Part shown: one piece after another, positions 55,401-63,617 of the stretch
Numbering within the stretch: the stretch's first letter is position 1
Layout of the letters: each line of letters opens with the position of its first letter
Source: Roseivirga sp. 4D4
GTDB taxonomy: Bacteria; Bacteroidota; Bacteroidia; Cytophagales; Cyclobacteriaceae
NCBI RefSeq assembly: GCF_001747095.1
Contig: NZ_MDGP01000001.1
Span: 355,001-419,000, forward strand
Direction: 5' to 3'
DNA: 64,000 nt
Translations under genes and position numbers: made by a program
The notes under the pieces: model-generated
What the model was told of the DNA's origin: nothing
What the model saw: the letters and a program-made list of their open reading frames with translations, nothing else
Databases searched by the model: none

Positions 55401-55973
55401 GTATCTGTACTATTGAGTACAATTGGTGTGTTCTTGGGCTTAGTAATATTCAACATGGATTTCGTGGTAATCATGACCATGGTGGGTATCATTGCCTTGG
55501 CCGGTATTGTTGTCAACAATGCTATTGTACTGATCGACTTCATTGAGCTTACTAGAAAGAGAAGAAGACAAGAACTGGGCATGGGTGATGATGAAACATT
55601 GCCAATGGATGAAGTGGTAGAGTCGATAATTTCAGCCGGTAGAACTAGGTTGAGACCCGTGCTTTTGACAGCAATTACCACCATCTTAGGTCTAGTGCCT
55701 TTGGCCGTTGGTTTGAACATAGACTTTATAGGAACATTCATTAGTTATAACGCTGACTTCTATGTTGGTGGGGATAATGTGATTTTCTGGGGGCCAATGT
55801 CTTGGACAATCATATTCGGACTAACATTCGCAACTTTCTTTACACTGATTATGGTACCTACCATGTATCTACTGGCTGATAAGCTATTGTATAGAATCGC
55901 TAAGTGGCGAGGTAAAGTGAGTGTAATTGACATGTCAGAATCTTCAGGCGGGCCAAGAAAGGTTTTGGCCTGA
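52497..55973 (+). CDS. RND-family inner-membrane efflux pump
   Basis: This 1158-residue proton-driven transporter has 12 predicted spans and two large periplasmic loops. Residues about 25-60 hold the first span and LPKENFPEVEQPTVYVSTAH. TM4 reads GMLVDNGIVVVENVYRL: one Asp, then Asn-Gly, where classical AcrB has Asp-Asp. TM10-11 carries GIVVNNAIVLIDFIE. It resembles the Bacteroidota HAE-like pumps; substrate class (drug, detergent or metal) cannot be told. About 100 residues longer than AcrB, from insertions around 490-560. A hairpin and a terminator follow. Confidence 0.95.
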   Translation: MANENEQNVVDKEFGVTSFSLRNRITVYVLTLIIVAAGIYSYITLPKENFPEVEQPTVYVSTAHPGNSPEDIESLITRELEKEINTIEGVDNIQSTSVQDFSAIVIEFQVGIDVDDAVIDVKDAVDRAKSELPTDLKTDPNVIKFSFSENFPILNINLTDPSKSLDELNDIAEYLEDEIEKFPQVSKANIVGVDEKEVEVRVDPFKLEARKVTFNDIENAISSENMTLSGGNVIADGLRRNVRVIGEFDDPAQMENIIISNENGNIVYLKDVAVVEFGYKDKQNYARLDLDPVVKVDVMKRSGENLLIATDNIMALIEESRQSGQIPESTKVTITNDQSKDTREQVSSLGNNIIFGVILVVTVLLFFLGTRNSLFVGMAIPLSMFMALMILGLAGITINTMTLFGLIMALGMLVDNGIVVVENVYRLMEEGLSPMAATRRGVGEVALPIISSTATTLAAFIPLAFWPGIIGEFMLYLPLTLIITLGSSLFVALVINPVFISTFMKVDGQKEYDHKKILIRSTLSIIAGVVFAFGLGVIGFGNLLMLIGVITLLNVYVLGPLSQRFQAGFLPRLEGIYVRVLRSAVKHPVMYLGGAFLTLIISLGIFGAFQPNVLFFPENEPKYVNVFVEYPVGTDIEKTNAFSKDIEAQVLEIIKPYEAIVESVSTNVSQGAADPNDPTAVGQSEEPHKARITVNFIESKLRGDLNTKDVMNDIRAQVKLQPGVTLTVDKDAAGPPTGKPVNLEIIGEDLPTLINLGEDIKQKIAESGIQGIEKLKSSLELGKPELVIDIDRDNARRFGLSTFSIANEIRTALFGKEVSKYKEGEDDYEINVRLNEDYRYDVDALMNKNITFRDQSSGKLVQVPISSVADVRYSSTYGSIKRKDLDRVVTLSSNVLAGANATVINDQLKALMADYDMPAGYSYAFTGEAEEQAENMAFLAKALLIAVFSIFLIIVSQFNKITAPFIIMVSVLLSTIGVFLGLVIFNMDFVVIMTMVGIIALAGIVVNNAIVLIDFIELTRKRRRQELGMGDDETLPMDEVVESIISAGRTRLRPVLLTAITTILGLVPLAVGLNIDFIGTFISYNADFYVGGDNVIFWGPMSWTIIFGLTFATFFTLIMVPTMYLLADKLLYRIAKWRGKVSVIDMSESSGGPRKVLA

Positions 55974-56002
55974 TGTTTGATAATAGTATTAACGTGGTGA
56001 TT

Positions 56003-56026
56003 ATGATCCTCTTCAATGAGGATCAT
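56003..56026 (+). other. Hairpin in the 3' untranslated region of the efflux operon
   Basis: ATGATCCTC and GAGGATCAT pair perfectly (9 base pairs, 6-base loop) about 30 bases after the pump stop. No T-run follows. It may protect the message from decay; the real terminator lies 23 bases on. Confidence 0.6.
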
Positions 56027-56048
56027 TCATAGTTAAGGTTGATTTGGT

Positions 56049-56082
56049 GGCTCCCGAGGTGGTACTCGGGAGTCTTTTTTTT
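56049..56082 (+). terminator. Rho-independent terminator of the efflux operon
   Basis: GGCTCCCGAG (56049-56058) and CTCGGGAGTC (56065-56074) form a 10-pair stem, one of them G-T, with a 6-base loop and then eight Ts (56075-56082). It ends the TetR-TolC-adaptor-RND operon before the metallophosphoesterase gene. Confidence 0.88.
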
Positions 56083-56118
56083 GAACCCATCGTGTCAGTA
56101 TTAGGTTAGAATAATTAG

Positions 56119-57369
56119 ATGAGCATTTCGCCACTTTTCTTTATAGTGATCATAGCCTTTCTTGGCTGGCTCGACTACTATGCTTATCAGGCAACAAAAG
56201 CCCTCTTAATTGGGAAGAGCAATGCCCTCAGAACTACGCTGAGATATTTATATCTGGTTCAGGCCATCGTTATGCTTTCTCTTGCGGTTTATTTAAGGTT
56301 CGTTCAGTCAGGAACGGTACCATTCTCCTTCTTAATGTCGATCGTTTTCATGTCATATACCGCTAAGTTGGTTGCGGTCGTATTCGTGTTCTTTGACGAC
56401 ATAAGAAGAGTATTGAGCCTGTTCTTTGCAGGCAGACGAAGAAGGTATGAAAAGAGAGTGGCTGCCGGACAGAAGATGCCACGTTCTAAGTTTTTAGCAC
56501 GAAGTGCTGTAGTTATGGCAACCCTGCCCATCGTCACTATGAGCTTTGGTATAGTCAGAGGGGCCTATGACTATAGGCTCAGGAGGCGTAGAGTTTACTT
56601 ACCTAACCTTCCTAAACAGTTTGAGGGAATTAAGGTAGCCCAATTATCAGATATCCATAGCGGAAGCTTTTATGATAAAGTAGCTGTTAAGGGAGGAATT
56701 GAAATGTTGATGGCTGAAAAGCCTGATATGGTCTTTTTTACTGGAGATCTTGTGAATAACCAAACCAAAGAAGTTTCGGAGTACTTCGATCTTTTCTCAA
56801 AGGTAAAAGCCGATCTGGGAGTCTTTTCAACGCTCGGTAATCACGACTATGGTGATTACATGGCTTGGTCTTCTATGGCTGAAAAGAATAATAACCTGAG
56901 AGACATGGTCAAGGTGCATGAGCGAATGGGGTGGGATCTCCTAATGAATGAGAACCGGTCTATCCGAATTGGTACCGACCAGATTTCAGTTTTGGGTGTT
57001 GAAAACTGGGGTGCTGGTCGCTTTGCCAAGTATGGTCGCCTCGATCAGACTGCTTTGAATGCCGAAGGTGATGTGAAGCTTTTACTCTCTCATGACCCTA
57101 GTCACTGGGATGCCCAGGTGAGAGGACAACAGCCGGATATTGATATCACATTTTCAGGTCACACCCATGGTATGCAGTTAGGGGTAGAAATCGGTGATTT
57201 CCGTTGGAGCCCTTCCAAGTATATTTACAAACAGTGGGCGGATCTCTATCAAGAACAGCATCAATATCTCTATGTGAATCGAGGCTTCGGTTTTCTTGGT
57301 TTCCCAGGAAGGATAGGCATACTACCAGAGATCACCATTATGGAGTTGACTTCACGTCCTTTGGCTTAA
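56119..57369 (+). CDS. Membrane-anchored metallophosphoesterase
   Basis: The 416-residue protein has about four spans in the first 150 residues, then a calcineurin-like domain with all five metal motifs: QLSDIHSG, TGDLVNN, LGNHDY, LLSHDP and FSGHTHG. The family includes YkuE/YaeI-type enzymes acting on lipid or nucleotide phosphates. Substrate unknown. A terminator before it and 71 bases after it suggest its own transcript. Confidence 0.93.
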   Translation: MSISPLFFIVIIAFLGWLDYYAYQATKALLIGKSNALRTTLRYLYLVQAIVMLSLAVYLRFVQSGTVPFSFLMSIVFMSYTAKLVAVVFVFFDDIRRVLSLFFAGRRRRYEKRVAAGQKMPRSKFLARSAVVMATLPIVTMSFGIVRGAYDYRLRRRRVYLPNLPKQFEGIKVAQLSDIHSGSFYDKVAVKGGIEMLMAEKPDMVFFTGDLVNNQTKEVSEYFDLFSKVKADLGVFSTLGNHDYGDYMAWSSMAEKNNNLRDMVKVHERMGWDLLMNENRSIRIGTDQISVLGVENWGAGRFAKYGRLDQTALNAEGDVKLLLSHDPSHWDAQVRGQQPDIDITFSGHTHGMQLGVEIGDFRWSPSKYIYKQWADLYQEQHQYLYVNRGFGFLGFPGRIGILPEITIMELTSRPLA

Positions 57370-57440
57370 GCCAACTTTTTATCTTCTGACCTCCGTCTTC
57401 CACCTTCTTTTCCTAAATTCAGGGCCAAATCAATCAAAAC

Positions 57441-60400
57441 ATGAAAAAACTGGTCATTATTCTGCTGTGCCTTATTGGCACAAACCTTCAAGCTCAAACA
57501 ACACCCAACTGGATTCGATACCAAAGTATCTCTCCCGATGGTCAACACATTGTCTTTACTTACAAGGGCGATCTGTATCGAGTAGCCGCCTCAGGTGGAG
57601 ATGCAACTCAGTTGACTTTCCATCAGGCACATGATTATATGCCTGTTTGGAGTAAGGATAGCAAGCACATAGCATTCGCATCAGACCGCTACGGGAATTT
57701 TGATGTGTATGTCATGGATGCGATGGGCGGACAGGCAACCCGCCTCACTTTCCATTCAAATGATGAAAGTCCCTATACATTTACGCATGACAATAAGAAC
57801 GTAGTTTTTGGTGCTTTAAGGCAAGACAGAGCGGAGCATCGCCAGTATCCACATGGATCGCAATCCGAACTGTATAAGGTGCCAGTAGGCGGAGGTCGGG
57901 TTGACCAAGTCTTCACTATTCCTGCCGAGTATGTTCAAGTCAGTAAGGACGGCCGATATATGGTCTACCATGATAAAAAGGGTGGAGAGAACGAATTTAG
58001 AAAGCATCACAAATCATCTATTACAAGAGATATCTGGATGTATGATGTCAGAAGAGATGAGCATAAAATGCTTACTAACAGAGAAGTGGAAGATCGTCAA
58101 CCAGTTTTTAGTGCTGATGAGAAGAGTCTTTATTATTTAAATGAATCAAGTGGCACCTTCAACGTACATAAATTGTCCATTGAAGACCCCAGTCAGAGCC
58201 AACAACTCACAAATTTCAATTTACATCCTGTACGTTTCTTAAGCTTCGGCAATGGTACACTTTGTTTCGGTTATGACGGAGAACTATATACAATGCAGGA
58301 GGGAAGTCAGCCTCAAAAAATCGCTGTCAATATTCGCACACAAGACAAGGCAAATGCAGATAAGTTTATATCGATAAACGGAGGTGTTCGCGAGATGGCA
58401 ATTGCTCCTAATGGTAAGGAAATAGCTTTTATCGCAAGAGGAGAGGTGTTCGTGACTTCTGTAGATGGATCGCTTACCAAAAGAATTACAAATACTCCGG
58501 AACAAGAACGCTTCGTAACCTGGGGCCCCGAGGGGAAATCAGTTGTCTATGCGAGTGAACGAGAAGGGAAATGGAATATCTACAAGTCAAGTAAAGAGAG
58601 AGCTTCTGAAGAACCATTCTTTTTCGCTTCGACACTATTAAAAGAAGAGGCCGTATTGAGTAATGATGAGGATAATTATATGCCTCAGTACTCTCCTGAT
58701 GGCAAGAAAATGGCCTTCATCGCTGGTCGAAGAACGCTTAGGGTGCTAGATATAGCGTCTGGAAATTCTGTTGATTTATTGACACCTAATGACCTTTTCC
58801 ATATGCGTGATGGTGACAAGTATTTTACCTGGAGTCCTGACAGTAAATGGCTCTTAGTAGACTGGAGTATGAGCTTAAATAATAGCGAAGTGCTTTTAAT
58901 GGCCGCTGATGGAAGTAACCGAGTGAATCTCACAGAAAGTGGATACTATGACTCCAGACCAAAGTGGGTGAATGGCGGCAAGCAAATGATCTGGTTCAGT
59001 AATAGAAACGGATTGAAGAGTTACGCGACAAGCGGTCAATCACAAAGGGATGTTTACTCCATGTTTTTCACTCAGGATGGTTGGGATAAGTACCAACTAA
59101 ATAAAGAAGAGTACGCCCTGATGAAGGAAATAGAGAAAGAAAAGAAAAAGGGAGAGAAGAAAGAAGATAGCAAAGACAAGAAGGAGGACGAAAAGAAAGA
59201 TGAAGCTAAAAAAGATCTGACCTTCGACTTTGAAGATATGAGAGATCGCAAGGTCAGGTTCACTATCCATTCTTCAAGTCTTGGTGACGCTACGCTTTCT
59301 AAGGATGGTGAGAAACTTTACTATTTAGCAAGCTTCGAAGGTGGACAGAACCTTTGGGTAACCAATCTTAGAACTCGAGATACTAAGATGGCGATTAAAC
59401 TCAATGGAGGTTTTGGCTCTTTTCAATGGGATAAGGACATGAAGAACCTTTACCTACTAAGTGGTGGAAGGATCTCTAAGGTTAATCCTGATGCTGGTAA
59501 ACGAGAGTCGATCAGCATAAGAGGGGAAATGGAGTATGATGCTGTGGCAGAGAGAAGCTATATGTTTGATCACGTATGGATCCGCACCAAAAACATATTC
59601 TATGAACCAACTTTCCACGGGATCGATTGGGCCTTGATGCGTACGGAGTATGCTAAATATTTGCCTTCTATTGGCAATAGCTACGAGTTCTCGGAAATGC
59701 TTTCAGAAATGTTGGGAGAGCTAAATGTTTCGCATGCCGGAGCCCGATATGGTACCAGTATTCCTAATGCAGATGCAACAGCGTCCCTAGGAATCTTCAT
59801 GGACTATGATCATAAGGGCAATGGTATAAGGATAGTCGAAGTGTTGAAGGGTGGCCCCTTAGACAAAGCCAAATTCAATATTGAGCCAGGAATGATCATC
59901 GAGAAAATTGATGGTGAGCTGGTTACCCCAGACCGTGATGTAGCGACTTATCTCAATCGAAAATCTGGCAAGTTCACATTACTGGAAATCACAGGTCCTA
60001 AAAAATCCGATAGACAACAAATCACGGTGAAGCCGATCACTTTGCGCGCTGAACGTGGGTTACTCTACAATAGATTCGTGAAAATCAATGAGAAAGAAGT
60101 AGAGGAAAAGTCAGGTGGCAAGTTGGGTTACGTGCACATCCCTGGTATGAGCGATGGGCCTTATAGGAGCATCTATGAGGATATCATGGGTAAGTACTTT
60201 GACCGCAAAGGGATTATTGTGGATACGCGTTTTAATGGGGGTGGAGACCTAGTGGCGGATTTGGCCATGTTCTTTACTGGCGAACCATTCATTACTTACG
60301 CCACAGCCGCGAAGGTTGTAGGAGGTGAGCCTACTTCTAGATGGACTAAGCCAACACTAGCACTCTTCAACGAAAGCATGTATTCAGATGGACACTGCTT

Positions 60401-60671
60401 CGCACAAGGCTATACGGACCTGAAAATAGGTAAGACCATTGGAATGCCGGTTCCGGGTACCTGTAGTTTTGCCGGATGGGAGGGACTTCCTGATGGAGGG
60501 CGTTGGGGGGTTGTGCCTGTCAGTGCCAAAGATAAAAGTGGTCGTTGGATGGAAAACCTACAGACGGAACCTACTATTAAATTGAAGAATATGCCTGGAG
60601 TTATTGATAAGAATAGAGATCAACAACTGGAACGCGCCATTCAAGAAATGCTGAATGATGTGGGTAACTAG
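57441..60671 (+). CDS. Exported tricorn-type protease (beta-propeller, PDZ, S41 domain)
   Basis: 1076 residues with a Sec signal ending near LQAQ. A beta-propeller of PD40/WD-like repeats (for example YMPVWSKDSKHIAFASDRYG and AIAPNGKEIAFIARG) covers about 20-530. A charged Lys/Glu-rich linker (550-600), a second propeller-like part, the C1 helix, a PDZ domain (GIRIVEVLKGGPLDKA) and an S41 domain follow. The tricorn catalytic Ser-His pair is seen in NVSHAGARY and the nucleophile Ser-Asp in NESMYSDGHCF; the oxyanion/Glu part lies near PGTCSFAGWEG. It should degrade short peptides in the periplasm. The length is typical of bacterial homologues. Confidence 0.95.
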   Translation: MKKLVIILLCLIGTNLQAQTTPNWIRYQSISPDGQHIVFTYKGDLYRVAASGGDATQLTFHQAHDYMPVWSKDSKHIAFASDRYGNFDVYVMDAMGGQATRLTFHSNDESPYTFTHDNKNVVFGALRQDRAEHRQYPHGSQSELYKVPVGGGRVDQVFTIPAEYVQVSKDGRYMVYHDKKGGENEFRKHHKSSITRDIWMYDVRRDEHKMLTNREVEDRQPVFSADEKSLYYLNESSGTFNVHKLSIEDPSQSQQLTNFNLHPVRFLSFGNGTLCFGYDGELYTMQEGSQPQKIAVNIRTQDKANADKFISINGGVREMAIAPNGKEIAFIARGEVFVTSVDGSLTKRITNTPEQERFVTWGPEGKSVVYASEREGKWNIYKSSKERASEEPFFFASTLLKEEAVLSNDEDNYMPQYSPDGKKMAFIAGRRTLRVLDIASGNSVDLLTPNDLFHMRDGDKYFTWSPDSKWLLVDWSMSLNNSEVLLMAADGSNRVNLTESGYYDSRPKWVNGGKQMIWFSNRNGLKSYATSGQSQRDVYSMFFTQDGWDKYQLNKEEYALMKEIEKEKKKGEKKEDSKDKKEDEKKDEAKKDLTFDFEDMRDRKVRFTIHSSSLGDATLSKDGEKLYYLASFEGGQNLWVTNLRTRDTKMAIKLNGGFGSFQWDKDMKNLYLLSGGRISKVNPDAGKRESISIRGEMEYDAVAERSYMFDHVWIRTKNIFYEPTFHGIDWALMRTEYAKYLPSIGNSYEFSEMLSEMLGELNVSHAGARYGTSIPNADATASLGIFMDYDHKGNGIRIVEVLKGGPLDKAKFNIEPGMIIEKIDGELVTPDRDVATYLNRKSGKFTLLEITGPKKSDRQQITVKPITLRAERGLLYNRFVKINEKEVEEKSGGKLGYVHIPGMSDGPYRSIYEDIMGKYFDRKGIIVDTRFNGGGDLVADLAMFFTGEPFITYATAAKVVGGEPTSRWTKPTLALFNESMYSDGHCFAQGYTDLKIGKTIGMPVPGTCSFAGWEGLPDGGRWGVVPVSAKDKSGRWMENLQTEPTIKLKNMPGVIDKNRDQQLERAIQEMLNDVGN

Positions 60672-61215
60672 TAAGCCCTATTTGGTGAAGAGTGTTCCAG
60701 GGAAGAAGTTACCGTTCGTAAATAATCTTGGTGATTTTTAGGGCTAAATTTTATTTTTTTTAGGATTAATACTTAAAATTAGAAACACACAACACACACT
60801 ATACACAAGTCAACCTGACGAATACAGTAAAAGTGCTAATGATGATTCTCCATTGAATCGTTATTAGCACTTTTTAGTTTCTGACTTTCTGGACTCTTAG
60901 AGGCGTTTGTCATTCTGCCAAATACATCTTTAGCTGTTTTCAGCTAGATGTGAGACCTTGTGTTTCTCTAGATTTATCTCCTTAACTATCCGTTTGATAT
61001 ATGACAATTATGTATTCTACTGTCTTACGAATGCTTCAATTGGTTTCCATATGTTCAGAATTTCTTTTTCTATTCTTAGAAAAATCTATAGATTTAGAAT
61101 GTGAGGGAGTTAGGTCTCACTCACTCCAACCAAAACACATGTTGAAGAACACATTACAAGAGCATATCTCTGCTCTTGAACATCTAGTTGTAGCGCCAAA
61201 CAAAACACTTTTGAA
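60672..61215. other. 544-base intergenic region with terminator and leader hairpins
   Basis: After the tricorn gene it holds a long terminator (60829-60875), preceded by a CA-repeat-like run (60784-60806). Nearer the next gene, GTGAG/CTCAC (61101-61105, 61116-61120) and the perfect 8-base stem CAAGAGCA/TGCTCTTG (61157-61178) could form leader hairpins 37 bases before the start at 61216. I see no tRNA. A 72-codon frame (61001-61219) touches the next start but looks accidental. Confidence 0.7.
60829..60875 (+). terminator. Long hairpin terminator
   Basis: AAAAGTGCTAAT (60829-60840) pairs with ATTAGCACTTTT (60863-60874), continuing inward to a 20-pair stem with two G-T pairs and a 6-base loop, followed by TTTTTAG. 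Because the outer arms are A- and T-rich it should work in both directions. It ends the tricorn transcript, 157 bases after the stop. Confidence 0.85.
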
Positions 61216-62301
61216 ATGAAAGAAGTGTCTGTCGGTGTACTCCTCCCATCATCTTCGATATATCCCATCGGGAAACAATTTGAAAAAGGCATCAAATCAG
61301 AACTCGCTGATCTTGAGGGAATTGAAGTTGAATTCATTCCCGAGTTCATTGGGCAAGGTGAGGTCAAACAGCTGGAAAATGCCATAGAGAAACTCAAAAG
61401 TTACCATTCAGTCGACATCATTACCGGGTGGGTATCTAACAAAGGCTTAATGGAAGTGTCGGAAAAGGTAAAGGGAAATACACCCTACTATATTAACAAC
61501 CTTGGAGAGCATACACCGGACCCAGCAAAGATACCCAACAACGTAAGATTAAACTCCATTCATCTATGGCAGCAGCTCTGGTCTCTTGGTTATTGGGCTG
61601 TAAAAGACCTGGGCAAGAAAGGAATGATTGTAGGGGCGCTTTACGACATGGGTTACTCCTTCAATATGATGCTGGACCAAGGTATGTTGGCAGCTGACAA
61701 AGAGAGTCAGTGGTCATTTGCGGTCTGCCCAATGCCCGAGCAGGGACAGTTATCAGACCCTGGTAAAGTATTGGATCACGTTGAACGTGAGCAGCCTGAG
61801 TTTTTATTTGCTGCATTCTGTGGCGAGGAGTCAACCCTGTTCTTGGATGAATTTATAAAGCGAGGTCTTCATAAGACGATACCATTATTAGGAACTCCTT
61901 ATTTATTAGAATCATTTTCTCAAAAGGTAGATGAGCCTTTGAAAATCTACACTACACATTTAAGCTCTCTGGAATTATCGGAGTCTGATATGGACCAAGA
62001 ATGGATAAAACCTTATGACGTCTTTCATCAATTGGGAAGAGAGACAGGTTTGTGTATAAAAAGTCAGTTGAACGGTTCAAAATCAGTTAGTGATAAACGT
62101 GGGCTTTTGAATATGTCAGTGGAGAGCCTGGGAGAAGGCAACCGAGTCTACATTATCGAAAATTCTTACTCGGGGGATAAAGAGTCGATAGAAAGAAAAC
62201 TCTTGAAAGAAGTGAAGACTACTACTATCCAAGACAAGGATTTACAACAGGCACTTACGCTGAAGTCAGCTGCTTGGCTCAATCCATATTTAGGCATTTA
62301 A
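61216..62301 (+). CDS. Periplasmic-binding-protein-like protein without signal peptide
   Basis: The 361 residues match the type I periplasmic-binding fold (Peripla_BP_6, LivJ-like): VSVGVLLPSSSIYPIGKQFE at the start, IITGWVSN, then KKGMIVGALYDMGYSFN, and FLFAAFCGEES. No signal peptide or lipobox is present, and no permease or ATPase gene is near. So it may be a cytosolic ligand sensor or a protein exported by another route. It sits 55 bases before two tail-collar genes in the same direction, which argues for a joint role. Ligand unknown; branched amino acids or peptides are typical of the fold. Confidence 0.82.
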   Translation: MKEVSVGVLLPSSSIYPIGKQFEKGIKSELADLEGIEVEFIPEFIGQGEVKQLENAIEKLKSYHSVDIITGWVSNKGLMEVSEKVKGNTPYYINNLGEHTPDPAKIPNNVRLNSIHLWQQLWSLGYWAVKDLGKKGMIVGALYDMGYSFNMMLDQGMLAADKESQWSFAVCPMPEQGQLSDPGKVLDHVEREQPEFLFAAFCGEESTLFLDEFIKRGLHKTIPLLGTPYLLESFSQKVDEPLKIYTTHLSSLELSESDMDQEWIKPYDVFHQLGRETGLCIKSQLNGSKSVSDKRGLLNMSVESLGEGNRVYIIENSYSGDKESIERKLLKEVKTTTIQDKDLQQALTLKSAAWLNPYLGI

Positions 62302-62356
62302 ATAGAATATATATACACACTTAAATCAATTTTAAACCATTTAACACACTTACATC

Positions 62357-62926
62357 ATGGATCCATTTTTAGCAGAGATTATCATGTTTGGCGGCAATTT
62401 CGCGCCAAGGGCCTGGGCATTTTGCGATGGCCAATTGCTACCTATTAATCAAAACAGTGCCTTATTTTCACTACTAGGTACTATTTACGGAGGAGACGGA
62501 CGAACTACATTTGCCTTACCTGATTTGAGAGGTAGAGTTCCAGTTCATCCTGGCACTGGACCAGGGCTTACTACGGTCAAGTTGGGAGAAAGAGGTGGTA
62601 CAGAAACAAACACCTTAACCTTGAATAACTTACCTAATCACACACACAATGCCACTTTAACGAATGGACAAGCCTTGATCCCAGTGCAGAGCGCTGCAGG
62701 AGAGGAAGATGAAGCTAATCCAGCTGCTGGTGTTTTAACGAATACTGGTACGGATAACTATACAAGTTCTGGAGGTAATGCAACCTATGGTGGATCTGCG
62801 GTACCAGTTACTGGAACGGTAACGGTTCTTCCTGCAGGTAATCAGCAGCCGGTGAATAATATGCAACCATTTTTGGGTTTGAACTACATTATTGCTTTAC
62901 AAGGCGTTTTCCCATCACGAAACTAA
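62357..62926 (+). CDS. Phage-tail-collar (Mdp-type) protein
   Basis: The 189-residue protein is of the microcystin-dependent-protein family with an N-terminal collar domain: FGGNFAPRAWAFCDGQLLPI, LFSLLGTIYGGDGRTTFALP, DLRGRVPVHPGTGPG. The C-terminus ends with MQPFLGLNYIIALQGVFPS. No signal peptide. It is a close paralogue of the next gene, 6 bases away, clearly a tandem duplication. Such pairs or triplets are frequent in Bacteroidota without any prophage nearby; function unknown. No tail or capsid genes are in the window. Confidence 0.92.
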   Translation: MDPFLAEIIMFGGNFAPRAWAFCDGQLLPINQNSALFSLLGTIYGGDGRTTFALPDLRGRVPVHPGTGPGLTTVKLGERGGTETNTLTLNNLPNHTHNATLTNGQALIPVQSAAGEEDEANPAAGVLTNTGTDNYTSSGGNATYGGSAVPVTGTVTVLPAGNQQPVNNMQPFLGLNYIIALQGVFPSRN

Positions 62927-62932
62927 GAACTC

Positions 62933-63508
62933 ATGCAAAATCCATTTATAGCAACTACAATAATGTTTGCAGGAAATTTCGCTCCGAGATCATGGGCTTT
63001 TTGTGACGGTCAGTTAATGCCAATTGCACAGAATACTGCTTTGTTCTCGATTCTGGGAACTACTTTCGGTGGTGACGGACGTACTACCTATGGGCTCCCT
63101 GACATGCGAGGTAGAGTGGCTGTACATCCCGGTCACGGTCCTGGTTTATCGTTTCGGAAGTTGGGACAAAGATCCGGTTTAGAAGAGACCACAGTTAATG
63201 TTCTGACAATGCCTTACCACACGCATGAAGCAAATTTGACAGGCGCAGAAATGAATGTTCCTGTTCAATCAGCGCCAGGTGAAGAAGATGAGGCCAATCC
63301 GGCTGCAGGTGTTCTGACCAATACTGGTACAGATAATTTCACCTCTTCCGGAGGGAATGCCGCATATAATGGAGGAGCCGGTACTCAAGTTGCTGGAACC
63401 GTAAGTGTTCAGGCGACTGGTAACGGCCAGGCCTACAATAATATGCAACCCTATTTAGGAGTGAATTTTATTATAGCACTTTTCGGAATATATCCTTCTC
63501 GTAACTGA
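62933..63508 (+). CDS. Phage-tail-collar (Mdp-type) protein, second copy
   Basis: 191 residues, paralogue of the previous gene along its whole length. It has FAGNFAPRSWAFCDGQLMPI, GTTFGGDGRTTYGLPDMRGR, and the shared middle segment GEEDEANPAAGVLTNTGTDN. The closing part is MQPYLGVNFIIALFGIYPSRN, with a final difference from copy one. The variable middle could determine partner or ligand choice. A strong terminator follows, so the block PBP-like, Mdp, Mdp is likely one transcription unit. Confidence 0.92.
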   Translation: MQNPFIATTIMFAGNFAPRSWAFCDGQLMPIAQNTALFSILGTTFGGDGRTTYGLPDMRGRVAVHPGHGPGLSFRKLGQRSGLEETTVNVLTMPYHTHEANLTGAEMNVPVQSAPGEEDEANPAAGVLTNTGTDNFTSSGGNAAYNGGAGTQVAGTVSVQATGNGQAYNNMQPYLGVNFIIALFGIYPSRN

Positions 63509-63517
63509 TTTAACCAT

Positions 63518-63550
63518 GTGGCCAGGGAAGCTTATTCCTGGCCACTTTTT
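63518..63550 (+). terminator. Rho-independent terminator of the tail-collar operon
   Basis: GTGGCCAGG (63518-63526) and CCTGGCCAC (63537-63545) pair perfectly with a 10-base loop, then five Ts. It lies 10 bases after the second collar gene. Confidence 0.92.
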
Positions 63551-63617
63551 GATTTTATAACTACCTATTGAAAAGCTTTTATTACAAGAGATCTATCAAC
63601 TAAATCATCCAGAAAAC

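Noticed and set aside
59072..59263. Ser/Phe-rich frame opposite the tricorn gene
   Set aside because: It is the complement of a Lys/Glu-rich linker, a typical low-complexity shadow.
60784..60806. CA-rich run as a possible CRISPR or satellite repeat
   Set aside because: It is a single short stretch with no regular unit or spacers.
61001..61219. 72-codon frame ending at the start of the PBP-like gene (ATGA overlap)
   Set aside because: The protein is a mix of hydrophobic and random residues with no motif, the start codon is poorly placed, and the frame spans palindromic leader hairpins. The overlap alone is weak evidence.
62357..63508. Prophage remnant
   Set aside because: Only collar-type proteins are present; no integrase, capsid, terminase, tail tube or lysis gene and no attachment site is visible. 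Mdp-type genes are common outside prophages.
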